Of a stretch of 64,000 nucleotides of DNA, positions 55,575 through 64,000 are shown in pieces. Where the stretch lies: positions 18,793-82,792 of the forward strand of contig SVCL01000010.1 in assembly GCA_015058405.1 (NCBI GenBank), read 5' to 3'. Every line of letters begins with the position of its first letter. Position 1 is the stretch's first letter. The notes under the pieces are model-generated. The model searched no databases. It had not been told where the DNA came from and was given only the letters and a program-made list of their open reading frames with translations. Origin of the DNA: Clostridium sp. (lineage in GTDB: Bacteria; Bacillota; Clostridia; Clostridiales; Clostridiaceae). The position numbers and the translations under genes were made by a program.

Positions 55575-56465
55575 ATGGAATTACAAGCTAATATGGTTAA
55601 TACGAAAGCAGACGTAAAGTTAAAATACAAGAAAAAGATGACAGGCGCAGAAAGAAGAAATCTTTGGCTTTCAAGAATTGCATTATGGGTAATGATGGCT
55701 ATTGTATTATTTCCAATACTTGCAGTAGTAGGAGCATCCTTAAGTAAAGGAAGTTCTTTCACTCAATCAAGTTTACTTCCAAGTGAAATGACTTTGGATA
55801 ATTATTCGAAAGTTATTAAAGATACTAACTTTTTACTTTGGGTTAAGAATTCACTAATTGTGTGTATTGCATCAGCAGTAATTCAATTAGCAATAGTAAT
55901 ACCAGCATCATTTGCCTTTTCTAAACTTAGATTTATTTTTAGAAGCAAAGGACTTATGGCATTATTAATATTACAAATGTTCCCAACAGCAATGGCATTG
56001 CCAGCAATACTAAGAATAGCTTATAACCACAATGGTATGGATAATTTATTAGTAGTAATACTTTTAATGTGTACAGGTATTGCATATAATATTTGGTTAA
56101 TGAAAGGATATATAGATGGTATACCATCTGATTTAATGGAAGCAGCTTATGTTGATGGAGCTACAACATTCCAAGTATTTATAAAAATTATTTTTCCATT
56201 AATAAAGAATATGATGATAGTAATTTTCTTGTTCTCATTTATTAATGCGTACAGTGAATTTATGATAAGTTCAGCTTTATTAAAAGATAGTGCATCACAA
56301 ACTTTAGCAGTTGGTATGCAATTATTCATTAATGAAAAATTCTCAGCTAACTGGACTCAATATTCAGCAGCTGCAATTATGGCCTCTCTTCCAGTAGTTA
56401 TATTATTTATGTCATTCCAAAAATTTATAGCTGGTGGATTAACAGCAGGAGCTGTAAAAGGTTAA
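55575..56465 (+). CDS. malG: Maltodextrin ABC transporter permease MalG
   Basis: 296 residues, six membrane segments, EAA loop LMEAAYVDGATTFQVFIKI (landmark EAAYVDGA). The C-terminus ends GGLTAGAVKG as in MalG proteins. One base after the malF stop. Confidence 0.95.
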   Translation: MELQANMVNTKADVKLKYKKKMTGAERRNLWLSRIALWVMMAIVLFPILAVVGASLSKGSSFTQSSLLPSEMTLDNYSKVIKDTNFLLWVKNSLIVCIASAVIQLAIVIPASFAFSKLRFIFRSKGLMALLILQMFPTAMALPAILRIAYNHNGMDNLLVVILLMCTGIAYNIWLMKGYIDGIPSDLMEAAYVDGATTFQVFIKIIFPLIKNMMIVIFLFSFINAYSEFMISSALLKDSASQTLAVGMQLFINEKFSANWTQYSAAAIMASLPVVILFMSFQKFIAGGLTAGAVKG

Positions 56466-56502
56466 AAATCTTCTCAATAACTTATAAGTAATTTTTAAAA
56501 AT

Positions 56503-56538
56503 ATAATAATTCCTATTTAAAAAAATAGGAATTATTAT
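56503..56538 (+). terminator. Hairpin after malG
   Basis: 16-bp perfect stem ATAATAATTCCTATTT/AAATAGGAATTATTAT with a 4-base A loop. The right arm runs into the malR -10 (TATAAT 56538-56543) rather than a T tract. It may be a leaky terminator. Confidence 0.55.
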
Positions 56539-56549
56539 ATAATGTAAAT

Positions 56550-56565
56550 TGGTATCGTTACCGAA
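56550..56565. promoter_or_regulatory. MalR operator at the malR promoter
   Basis: TGGTATCGTTACCGAA, near-perfect palindrome, a few bases after TATAAT (56538-56543); suggests autoregulation of malR and the genes behind it. Confidence 0.8.
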
Positions 56566-56592
56566 TTAAGTTAATTTGCGAGGGGAAAATCA

Positions 56593-57606
56593 ATGAATAT
56601 AAAAGATATAGCTAGATTATCTGGTGTTGGAGTAAGTACAGTATCTAGAGTTTTAAATAATCATCCAGATGTAAAAGAAAGTACTAGAGAAAAAGTATTA
56701 GAAGTAATTAAAGAAAGTAATTATATTCCTAATAATAGTGCAAGAATTTTAAAGAAGAATAATACTAATAATATTGGTGTTTTAGTAAAAGGTGTTTTTA
56801 ATCCTTTCTTTTCAGAAATGGTTAATGTTATAGGAAAAATTTTAGCAGACTCTAATTATACTATGGTTTTGCAACAAAATGATTTTTCATTTGATGATGA
56901 TTTTGATACATTACAAGCTTTTATTAAAGAAAAAAGATTGCAAGGAGTAATTTGTCTTGGAGTTAACTTTGATACAGTTAGTAAGGAATGTATTGATCTA
57001 CTTGAAGTACCAGTAGTGTTAACATCAGCAAATTTTGATTTAAATAAGGAAGGCTATTCTTCAGTAGGAATTGATAATATTAAATCAGGATATATGGCAA
57101 CAAAACATTTAATTGACTTAGGTCATAAAAATATTGTTGTTATGCTCGGTGATAAAAATGATATTGGAATAAGTTGGACTAGACTTAAAGGATATCAAAA
57201 AGCACTTAAAGAAAATAACATACCTTTTAACACAGATAATATGTTAATTGGTGATTATAGCTCTGAACGTGCATATGAGGTTATGAAAGAGTTTTTGGAA
57301 ACTAATAAGGATGTTACAGCTGTATTTTCTATATCAGATATTATGGCGATAGGAATAGCTAAAGCTATTACTGAGGAAGGCTTAGTAATAGGAAAAGATA
57401 TATCTTTAGTAGGATTTGATGGATTAAATATAAGTAAATTCTATAGTCCTGGAATAACAACTGTAAAACAGCCTAAAAAATTAATGGCAGAAAAAAGTAC
57501 AGAGTTATTGATAAATTTATTGAAGAATAAAGCAGAGAATATGCATATTGTTTTAGATACAGAATTAATAGAAAGAGAGTCTTGTGGAAGAATAGAGAGG
57601 GGATAA
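56593..57606 (+). CDS. malR: LacI-family maltose regulator MalR
   Basis: 337 residues. N-terminal LacI headpiece (IKDIARLSGVGVSTVSRVLN; hinge NNSARILKK near 50-58) and periplasmic-binding-protein-like effector domain (about 60-337; VFSISDIMAIGIAKAI, ISLVGFDGLNISKFY, TTVKQPKKLMAEKSTELL). Position between malG and the glucosidase gene and the operators beside malE and malR mark it as the maltose repressor. GH31 gene starts 1 bp after. Confidence 0.92.
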   Translation: MNIKDIARLSGVGVSTVSRVLNNHPDVKESTREKVLEVIKESNYIPNNSARILKKNNTNNIGVLVKGVFNPFFSEMVNVIGKILADSNYTMVLQQNDFSFDDDFDTLQAFIKEKRLQGVICLGVNFDTVSKECIDLLEVPVVLTSANFDLNKEGYSSVGIDNIKSGYMATKHLIDLGHKNIVVMLGDKNDIGISWTRLKGYQKALKENNIPFNTDNMLIGDYSSERAYEVMKEFLETNKDVTAVFSISDIMAIGIAKAITEEGLVIGKDISLVGFDGLNISKFYSPGITTVKQPKKLMAEKSTELLINLLKNKAENMHIVLDTELIERESCGRIERG

Positions 57607-57607
57607 G

Positions 57608-59755
57608 ATGATAAATGCATCAACTATTAATAAAAATATAAAAAGATATATTTTTGGTAATCCACTAGATACTGATTCAGTAGTCATACATACTGAAGAT
57701 ATTGAAAGTATCAATGAAAAGAATATAAAGTATATGACATTAAATGAAGATAAAAATTTAGAATATATATTATCTAATGATGATATAGTCTATGGACTAG
57801 GTGAGAATGTTAGGGGACTTAATAAAAGAGGTTGGATATATGAAAGTTTTTGCTCAGATGAATTTTCTCATACGCCTGATAAAAGAAGTTTATATGGTGC
57901 ACATAATTTTATAATAATTTATGGCAAAGAGACCTTTGGGGTATTTATCGATTCACCATCTAAAGTAACTTTTGATATTGGGTATACAAGTAAAAATAAA
58001 TTAAAGATTATAAATGAAAATAGCAACTTTAATTTGTTTATTATTGAAGGAAAAACGTTACAGGAAATAGTAAAAGAATTTAGAGCTTTAATAGGAGAAA
58101 GCTATATTCCACCTAAATGGGCCTTTGGATATGGTCAAAGCAGATGGGGATATTCAACTGAAGATGATGTTAAAGAAATAATTAAATCTTATAAAGATAA
58201 TGATATTCCTTTAGAAATGCTTTATCTAGATATAGATTATATGGAGAAATTTAAAGATTTTACTATAGAAAAAGAAGCGTTCCCTTCATTTGAGGGTTTA
58301 GTGGAATATTGTAAAAGTCAAAATGTAAGGCTTATACCTATAATTGATGCAGGAATAAAAGTCGAAGATAAGTATGATCTTTATGAAGAGGGAATAGAAA
58401 ATAATTATTTTTGCACAGATAAGGATGGACAAGTTTTTACAGCAGCTGTTTGGCCAGGAAAAGTTCATCTACCAGATTTTATGCAGCCAAAGGTGCGAGA
58501 GTGGTTTGGAAGTAAGTATAAGATACTAACTGATAAAGGGATAGATGGATTTTGGAATGATATGAATGAACCTGCCTTATTTTATTCGGAAGAGGGATTA
58601 AATAAAGCTTATACGAAGGCAGAAGAATTAAGGAAAAAGAATATTGGAGTATATGAATATTTTGCACTTAAAGATTCCTTTGCAAGTATGTCAAATTCTA
58701 TAGATGATTATAGAAATATGTATCAAAAAGTTAATGGAAAACTTGTAAGTCATTACGATATTCATAATTTATATGGATTTAATATGACTAGAGCTGCTTA
58801 TGAAGGATTAGAAAAAATAGATTCAAATAAAAGGTTCTTATTATTTTCAAGAGCGTCAATTATAGGAGCACATAGATTTGGAGGAGTATGGACAGGTGAT
58901 AGTTCTTCATGGTGGGAGCATATAGAAATGACAATTCATATGTTACCTAATTTAAATATGTGTGGGTTTCTTTTTGTAGGTTCTGATACAGGAGGATTTT
59001 CAGGTAATACTACTAGTGATTTATTAATAAGGTGGAATCAATTAAGTTTGTTTACTCCATTGTATAGAAATCATTCTGCTTTAGGGACTAGGAATCAAGA
59101 AGCATATGCATTTGATGAAGAAACTACATTAACTATAAGAAATATAATAAAGTTTAGATATTGTTTAATAACTTATTTATACAGTGAATTTATGAAAGCT
59201 GTAAAAAATGATAGTATGTATTTTAAACCATTATCATTTGAATATGAAGATGAAATATCTAAGGGAATAGAAGATCAATTATTAATTGGTGAATCTTTAA
59301 TGATAGCACCTATTTATAAACAAAACTCTAAAGGAAGATATGTATATCTACCTTGCGATATGTTACTTTGTAAGGTGAGTAAAGACGGTAAGTTAAGTTT
59401 TAAACCTTGTAGAGAAGGACATAATTTTTTTGAATACTCACTGGAAGAAATTATATTTTATGTTAAAAAGGATAAAATAATACCTTTAGTAAGTAATATT
59501 AATAAAGATATAAGTAAAGAATTAGATATTATAGCATTTATTGAAGACAAAGCAGAATATTATCTTTACGATGATGATGGAGTTACTAAAGATTATGAAG
59601 GATACAAAGATTATAGTATGAAAGTTTTAATCCAAAGGGTAAAAGATAACTACGAAATTGATGTTGAAAAAGGAAGTAAGTGTTTGATAGAAAAAGTTAA
59701 TATGAAAATTATAAGTAAAGAAGGAAAGGAAATTAATATAGTAAAGATAGTGTAG
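57608..59755 (+). CDS. GH31 alpha-glucosidase
   Basis: 715 residues. GH31 landmarks: FGYGQSRWGYSTEDDV and YLDIDYM, catalytic nucleophile Asp318 in DGFWNDMNEP, GGVWTGDSSSWWEH with the acid/base Asp, and FVGSDTGGFSG. No signal peptide, so intracellular. Hydrolyses terminal alpha-1,4 bonds of imported maltodextrins; alpha-1,6 or other specificity cannot be excluded. Cotranscribed with malR and malQ. Confidence 0.92.
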   Translation: MINASTINKNIKRYIFGNPLDTDSVVIHTEDIESINEKNIKYMTLNEDKNLEYILSNDDIVYGLGENVRGLNKRGWIYESFCSDEFSHTPDKRSLYGAHNFIIIYGKETFGVFIDSPSKVTFDIGYTSKNKLKIINENSNFNLFIIEGKTLQEIVKEFRALIGESYIPPKWAFGYGQSRWGYSTEDDVKEIIKSYKDNDIPLEMLYLDIDYMEKFKDFTIEKEAFPSFEGLVEYCKSQNVRLIPIIDAGIKVEDKYDLYEEGIENNYFCTDKDGQVFTAAVWPGKVHLPDFMQPKVREWFGSKYKILTDKGIDGFWNDMNEPALFYSEEGLNKAYTKAEELRKKNIGVYEYFALKDSFASMSNSIDDYRNMYQKVNGKLVSHYDIHNLYGFNMTRAAYEGLEKIDSNKRFLLFSRASIIGAHRFGGVWTGDSSSWWEHIEMTIHMLPNLNMCGFLFVGSDTGGFSGNTTSDLLIRWNQLSLFTPLYRNHSALGTRNQEAYAFDEETTLTIRNIIKFRYCLITYLYSEFMKAVKNDSMYFKPLSFEYEDEISKGIEDQLLIGESLMIAPIYKQNSKGRYVYLPCDMLLCKVSKDGKLSFKPCREGHNFFEYSLEEIIFYVKKDKIIPLVSNINKDISKELDIIAFIEDKAEYYLYDDDGVTKDYEGYKDYSMKVLIQRVKDNYEIDVEKGSKCLIEKVNMKIISKEGKEINIVKIV

Positions 59756-59772
59756 AATGGGGGATTCAATAA

Positions 59773-61278
59773 ATGAGTAGAGGTGCAGGTGTACTAATGC
59801 ATATTGCTTCACTTCCTGGGAAGTTTGGGATAGGTTCTTTTGGTAAGGAAGCATATGAATTTGCAGATTTTATGAGGAAAGCTGGGTTGAAGTATTGGCA
59901 GATATTGCCGCTAGGCCATACTGGATATGGAGATTCACCATATCAATGTTTCTCTGCTTTTGCAGGAAATCCATATTTTATAGATTTTGAACAATTAAAA
60001 GATGATGGATTATTAGAGGAAAGAGATTATGTTAATAAGGATTTTGGCTCTAAAAAGGATTCAATAGATTATGGAAAATTGTTTGAAGTAAAATATGAAG
60101 TTTTAAGAAAGGCATATGAAAACTATAAAAAGGATAAATCAAATCTAGAAAAAGAATTTAATCTTTTTATACAAGAAAAAGCTTTTTGGCTTGATGAATA
60201 TGCTTTATATATGTCAGTTAAGAATAAGTTCGACTTAAAGGGATGGAATAAGTGGGATGATGATATAAAGAGAAGAGAACCAAAAGCTATGGAGAGATAT
60301 AGAGAAGAGTTAAAAGATGATATAGGATATTGGTCTTTTATACAATTCTTGTTTTACAAACAGTGGTACAAGTTAAAAGATTATGTTAATGACTTAGGAA
60401 TAAAGTTCATAGGGGATATACCTATTTATGTAGCAGAAGATAGTGTAGATACATGGAGTGCTCCAGACAATTATAAAATTGATAAGGAAACTATGAAGCC
60501 TACAGTAGTAGCAGGATGTCCTCCAGATGCATTTGCAAAGACTGGTCAATTATGGGGAAATCTTATATATGATTGGGATTACATGAAGAAGACTAATTAT
60601 AAATGGTGGGTTTTAAGAATTAAAGAAAGTTTAGAACTATATGATGTTTTAAGAATTGACCATTTTAGAGGATTCGAATCTTTCTGGGAAATACCTTATG
60701 GTGATGAGACAGCAGTAAATGGTAAGTGGGTAAAAGGTCCAGGAATAGATCTTTTTAATACAATAAAAGAGGAACTAGGTAAGGTAGATATTATTGCTGA
60801 AGATTTAGGATTTTTAACAGAGGATGTTAAGAAATTTTTAGCTAAGACAGGATTCCCAGGAATGAGGATATTACAATTCGGTTTTGATGGTGACCCAAAT
60901 AATATTTATTTGGCACATAATTATATTAAAAATTCTATTGCATATACAGGTACTCATGATAATGATACTTTTATTGGCTGGTATGAAAAAACAGGAAATA
61001 AGAAAGAAACAAAAAGAGCTAAACAATATTTAGGACTTAATTCTAAGGAAGGCTGTAACTGGGGATTTATTAGAGGAATATTTGCAAGTAATTCTGATAT
61101 AGCAATAGTTCCATTTCAAGATTTCTTATCTTTAGGTGCAGAAGCAAGAATAAATATACCATCTACTTTAGGTGGAAATTGGGTATGGAAAGCAAGGAAA
61201 GAAGAAGTAAATAAGGATTTAGCAATTAAAATTTATAAATATGTAAGAATGTTTGGAAGGTGTGATATTAATGAATAA
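59773..61278 (+). CDS. malQ: 4-alpha-glucanotransferase MalQ (third paralogue)
   Basis: 501-residue GH77 enzyme. RGAGVLMHIASLPGKFGIG, nucleophile Asp296 (RIDHFRGF), IIAEDLGFLTEDV with the acid/base Glu, GTHDNDTFIG. Located between the GH31 glucosidase and phosphorylase genes; its 3' end overlaps the phosphorylase start by 8 bp, so it is the mal-operon copy. Confidence 0.95.
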   Translation: MSRGAGVLMHIASLPGKFGIGSFGKEAYEFADFMRKAGLKYWQILPLGHTGYGDSPYQCFSAFAGNPYFIDFEQLKDDGLLEERDYVNKDFGSKKDSIDYGKLFEVKYEVLRKAYENYKKDKSNLEKEFNLFIQEKAFWLDEYALYMSVKNKFDLKGWNKWDDDIKRREPKAMERYREELKDDIGYWSFIQFLFYKQWYKLKDYVNDLGIKFIGDIPIYVAEDSVDTWSAPDNYKIDKETMKPTVVAGCPPDAFAKTGQLWGNLIYDWDYMKKTNYKWWVLRIKESLELYDVLRIDHFRGFESFWEIPYGDETAVNGKWVKGPGIDLFNTIKEELGKVDIIAEDLGFLTEDVKKFLAKTGFPGMRILQFGFDGDPNNIYLAHNYIKNSIAYTGTHDNDTFIGWYEKTGNKKETKRAKQYLGLNSKEGCNWGFIRGIFASNSDIAIVPFQDFLSLGAEARINIPSTLGGNWVWKARKEEVNKDLAIKIYKYVRMFGRCDINE

Positions 61279-63628
61279 ACAAGAAATAAGAGCGGGGATT
61301 GAAAGAAATTTAAAGGTTAAGTATGGAAAAACTTTAGATAAGGCTGTAGATTATGAAATTTTTAATGCTTTATCATTAGTACTATTAGAAAATATTGTGG
61401 ATGATTGGAATGCAACTACAGAATTATATTCAAATGGTAAAAAGGCTTATTATTTATCAGCTGAATATTTAATGGGTAGAGCTCTTGGAAATAACTTAAT
61501 TAGCATGGGCGTATACGATGAAGTTAGAGAAGTTTTAGAAGAGTTAAATATAAACATTAATAAGATAGAAGAAATTGAAGATGATGCAGGACTAGGAAAT
61601 GGTGGTCTTGGTAGATTAGCTGCTTGCTTTATGGATTCAGCAGCTACAATGGAAGTACCTTTAGTAGGATATGGTTTAAGATATAGTAATGGTTTATTTA
61701 ATCAATATATTGAAGATGGATTCCAAAAAGAAGATGTTGATTCATGGTTAAGATATGGAGATCCATGGAGCATAAGAAAAGAAAGTGAAGCACAAGTAAT
61801 TCACTTTGCTGATATGGATGTAAAGGCTGTACCTTACGATATGCCTATAATAGGATATGGAACTAAGAATATTAATACTTTAAGATTATGGAAGTGTGAA
61901 CCATTAAAAGAATTTGATTTTACATTATTTAACAATCAAAATTACGAGGAAGCAATTAGCTTAAAGAATAAGGCTGATGATATAACAAGGGTATTATATC
62001 CAAATGATTCTAATAAAGATGGTAAGATATTAAGATTAAGACAACAATATCTTTTAGTAAGTGCTTCATTAAAGGATATAATAGCAAAACATAAAGAAAA
62101 ATTCGGTACCGTTACCGACTCAATGGAAGAGTTACATGCTATACAATTAAATGATACACATCCAACTTTAGCAATTCCTGAATTTATAAGAATTTTAGTA
62201 GATGAAGAAGGTGTTGCATTTGATGAAGCTTTAAGAATGGCTAAAAAGATATTTGCTTACACAAATCATACTATCTTAGCAGAAGCTCTAGAAAAATGGG
62301 ATGTAATGCTAATCGATGAATTATTCCCTAGAATATTAGAAGTAATAAAAGATATAGATAAGAGATTTATTAAGGAATTAAAAGATGCAGGATATAATGG
62401 AGAAGCTATTAAAGAATACAAGATAATAGCTAAGGGACAAGTAAGAATGGCTAATTTAGCTATACATGTAGGTTCAGCAGTAAATGGTGTTGCAAAACTT
62501 CATACTGATATATTAAAAGAAACAGAACTTAGAAACTGGTATGAACTATATCCAGAAAAATTCCAAAACAAGACTAATGGTATTACTCCAAGAAGATGGT
62601 TAAGACTTTGTAACCCAGAGTTATCATCATTAATCACTGAATTATTAGGAAGCGAAGCTTGGGTTAGAGATCTTTCAGAACTTAAGAAACTTGAAAAGTT
62701 TGTTGATGACAAAGAAGTTGTAAATAGATTTATGAGTATTAAACACAGCAAAAAAGAACAGTTAGCTCAATATGTTAAGGAAAATGAAGGAGTTGAAATA
62801 GATCCAGATTCAATTTTCGATATTCAAATAAAGAGATTACATGAATATAAGAGACAATTATTAAATGCTTTATATATTTTAGACTTATATTATAGAGTAA
62901 AAGAAGATAGTACTTTAGATATTCCAAAGGTTACTTTCTTATTTGGAGCAAAGGCATTCCCAGGATATAAGAGAGCTAAGGCTATAGTTAAGTTTATAAA
63001 TGAAATAGCTAACTTAGTAAATAATGATGAAGAAATTGGTGGAAAGATCAAAGTTGTATTTGTACAAAACTATAGAGTATCTTATGCAGAAAAATTATGT
63101 CCAGCAGCTGATATATCAAAACAAATTTCAACAGCTGGTAAGGAAGCATCTGGAACTGGTAATATGAAGTTCATGTTAAATGGTGCACCTACTTTTGGTA
63201 CTCTTGATGGAGCTAACGTAGAAATAGTAAATGAAAGTGGAGAAGAAAATAACTTTATATTTGGATTAAAGGTAGAAGAAATAGAAGAACTTAAAAATCA
63301 CTACAATCCAAAAGAATACTACAATAATGATGCAAGTTTAAGAAAAGTTTTAGATACATTAGTTGATGGTACATTTGATGATGGTGGTACAGGAGATTTT
63401 GAAGACTTATTTACATCATTGTTAGATGAAGGAGATCAATATTATTTATTAGCTGACTTCCAAAGCTTTAAAGATACAGAAGATAGAGTATTTGAAGCAT
63501 ATAAAGATAAAGAAAAATGGGCCAAAATGTGCTTCTTAAATACTTGTAATGCAGGTATCTTCTCAAGTGATAGAACAATATTACAATATGCTGAAGAAAT
63601 ATGGCATGTAAAGAGAACAGAACTATAA
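61271..63628 (+). CDS. glgP: Glycogen/maltodextrin phosphorylase
   Basis: About 785 residues. GT35 enzyme releasing glucose 1-phosphate from alpha-1,4-glucans. PLP lysine Lys633 in EASGTGNMKFMLNGAPTFG; glucan and phosphate-site motifs EDDAGLGNGGLGRLAACF, GYGLRYSNGLF, KTNGITPRRWL. In this setting it is probably the maltodextrin phosphorylase (MalP). ATG 61271 follows GGAAGG; an in-frame ATG at 61253 lies ahead of that site. Contains an operator-like sequence (62105-62118). Terminator follows. Confidence 0.94.
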   Translation: MNKQEIRAGIERNLKVKYGKTLDKAVDYEIFNALSLVLLENIVDDWNATTELYSNGKKAYYLSAEYLMGRALGNNLISMGVYDEVREVLEELNININKIEEIEDDAGLGNGGLGRLAACFMDSAATMEVPLVGYGLRYSNGLFNQYIEDGFQKEDVDSWLRYGDPWSIRKESEAQVIHFADMDVKAVPYDMPIIGYGTKNINTLRLWKCEPLKEFDFTLFNNQNYEEAISLKNKADDITRVLYPNDSNKDGKILRLRQQYLLVSASLKDIIAKHKEKFGTVTDSMEELHAIQLNDTHPTLAIPEFIRILVDEEGVAFDEALRMAKKIFAYTNHTILAEALEKWDVMLIDELFPRILEVIKDIDKRFIKELKDAGYNGEAIKEYKIIAKGQVRMANLAIHVGSAVNGVAKLHTDILKETELRNWYELYPEKFQNKTNGITPRRWLRLCNPELSSLITELLGSEAWVRDLSELKKLEKFVDDKEVVNRFMSIKHSKKEQLAQYVKENEGVEIDPDSIFDIQIKRLHEYKRQLLNALYILDLYYRVKEDSTLDIPKVTFLFGAKAFPGYKRAKAIVKFINEIANLVNNDEEIGGKIKVVFVQNYRVSYAEKLCPAADISKQISTAGKEASGTGNMKFMLNGAPTFGTLDGANVEIVNESGEENNFIFGLKVEEIEELKNHYNPKEYYNNDASLRKVLDTLVDGTFDDGGTGDFEDLFTSLLDEGDQYYLLADFQSFKDTEDRVFEAYKDKEKWAKMCFLNTCNAGIFSSDRTILQYAEEIWHVKRTEL
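62105..62118. promoter_or_regulatory. MalR-operator-like sequence inside glgP
   Basis: GGTACCGTTACCGA differs from the malR-promoter site (GGTATCGTTACCGA) at one base. The codons used (GGT ACC GTT ACC GAC) are C-ending and unusual for this gene set, so protein coding alone explains it poorly. Confidence 0.4.
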
Positions 63629-63661
63629 TTTAACCTCTAATATAATTATATATAAATAAAG

Positions 63662-63701
63662 AAAACAACATATTCCATTTTTATGGGATATGTTGTTTTT
63701 T
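63662..63701 (+). terminator. Terminator after glgP
   Basis: AAAACAACATATTCCAT pairs with ATGGGATATGTTGTTTT (one G-U), 4-T loop, T6 tail. The group II intron begins directly after the T run. Confidence 0.9.
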
Positions 63702-63837
63702 GTGTGCCCAGCATGGGCAACAACTCGACGGTGAAAGTCCGTTGTGGGCTTGGTAGTGGGAACCACTAGTTAAGGGCAAGGGTGTCCATCGTGAGGTGGA
63801 ATCTGAAGGAAGCCTAAGGCAAATTCTTGGTCTGAGG
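63702..63837 (+). mobile_element. 5' end of a group II intron, probably truncated
   Basis: Starts with the intron consensus GTGTGCCC and continues CAGCATGGGCAAC, GGTGAAAGTCC, TTAAGGGCAAGGGTGTCCATC, GTGAGGTGGAATCTGAAGG, GGTCTGAGG, all recognisable domain I pieces of bacterial group II introns. Insertion right after a terminator hairpin is the habit of class C introns. After about 63837 the sequence departs from the expected intron course. Confidence 0.75.
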
Positions 63838-63930
63838 GTATAAATGCTAAGATAAGAATGGTTCTTCCGTAAATTACCGTATTAATGATACAATATAATA
63901 TATTAAACATATTTTTAAGAGGTATTTATT
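63838..63930 (+). other. Junction sequence between the intron fragment and a second open frame
   Basis: No gene. GGTTCTTCCG at 63860-63869 could be the left end of an insertion sequence (it recalls IS terminal repeats), followed by TATAAT (63894-63899) and AAGAGG ahead of the ATG at 63931. Confidence 0.35.
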
Positions 63931-64000
63931 ATGTGTAATTCAACAATAGATTTACAAAACTTTTTCCCACGTCAGCAATTAAAGGTTATAGGTATATTAG
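63931..64000 (+). CDS. 5' end of an unidentified open frame, possibly a transposase
   Basis: Runs off the window after 23 codons (MCNSTIDLQNFFPRQQL then KVIGIL). It has promoter-like and ribosome-binding-like sequence upstream. Does not look like the start of an intron-encoded reverse transcriptase and lies too close to the intron 5' end for one. Possibly the transposase of an element inserted in the intron. Confidence 0.4.
   Translation, partial: MCNSTIDLQNFFPRQQLKVIGIL

Noticed and set aside
1..64000. CRISPR array, rRNA, tRNA or replication origin
   Set aside because: No regularly spaced repeats, rRNA or tRNA consensus stretches, or DnaA-box clusters were noticed.

Overview
The window looks like a chromosomal segment of a low-GC Firmicute in Clostridium sensu stricto, close to the C. 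perfringens group. The evidence is strongly AT-rich codon use, G-rich ribosome binding sites, ATG/GTG/TTG starts, sigma-A promoters of the TTGACA-N17-TATAAT kind, and a gene order (ftsE-ftsX-ctp-PDZ protein-uvrB-uvrA; rapZ-yvcK-whiA) typical of Bacillota. Almost everything is on the + strand; only a DUF948 gene and a broken small gene beside it read leftwards. No rRNA or tRNA gene was seen.

Layout. 1-3.9 kb: cell division and envelope (ftsE partial, ftsX, S41 protease, MinJ-like PDZ membrane protein). 4-9.1 kb: uvrB and uvrA, each with its own promoter and LexA-like box. 9.2-12.3 kb: FHA protein, FtsW/RodA glycosyltransferase, class B PBP. 12.4-22.5 kb: uvrC, murB, rapZ-yvcK-whiA, dnaE. 23-25.5 kb: pfkA and pyk. 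25.8-28.6 kb: GntR regulator, DUF1540 protein, RlmD-type methyltransferase. 28.9-40.5 kb: an unusual ten-gene apparent operon. 40.7-45.3 kb: orphan endolysin, flavodoxin, a 50-residue small gene, Nudix hydrolase, DUF948 gene, metY. 45.3-49.1 kb: FMN riboswitch and ribD-ribE-ribBA-ribH. 49.3-63.6 kb: maltodextrin uptake and breakdown (malQ, msmK-type ATPase, PucR-like regulator, malEFG, malR, GH31 alpha-glucosidase, malQ, glycogen/maltodextrin phosphorylase). 63.7-64 kb: the 5' end of a group II intron directly after the phosphorylase terminator, apparently interrupted by a second element.

The maltodextrin locus reads as a complete pathway: lipoprotein MalE, MalF, MalG and the MsmK-type ATPase import maltodextrins; GH31 glucosidase, MalQ and phosphorylase convert them to glucose and glucose 1-phosphate; pfkA and pyk carry the carbon through glycolysis. 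LacI-type operators around malE and malR, and a near-identical copy inside the phosphorylase gene, suggest MalR control.

The most unusual part is the operon at 28894-40483: a divergent MalQ, a DUF990-type ABC exporter (two permeases and an ATPase), a divergent GH13-fold protein that keeps the catalytic triad, a PatB/MalY-type PLP enzyme, a PfkB sugar kinase, a maltose-binding-protein-like protein without a signal peptide, an extended SDR epimerase and a radical SAM protein. I do not recognise this set as a described pathway; it may make, modify or export an alpha-glucan-related or amino-sugar-like compound. Calls rest on motif recognition and synteny by eye; no database search was run.
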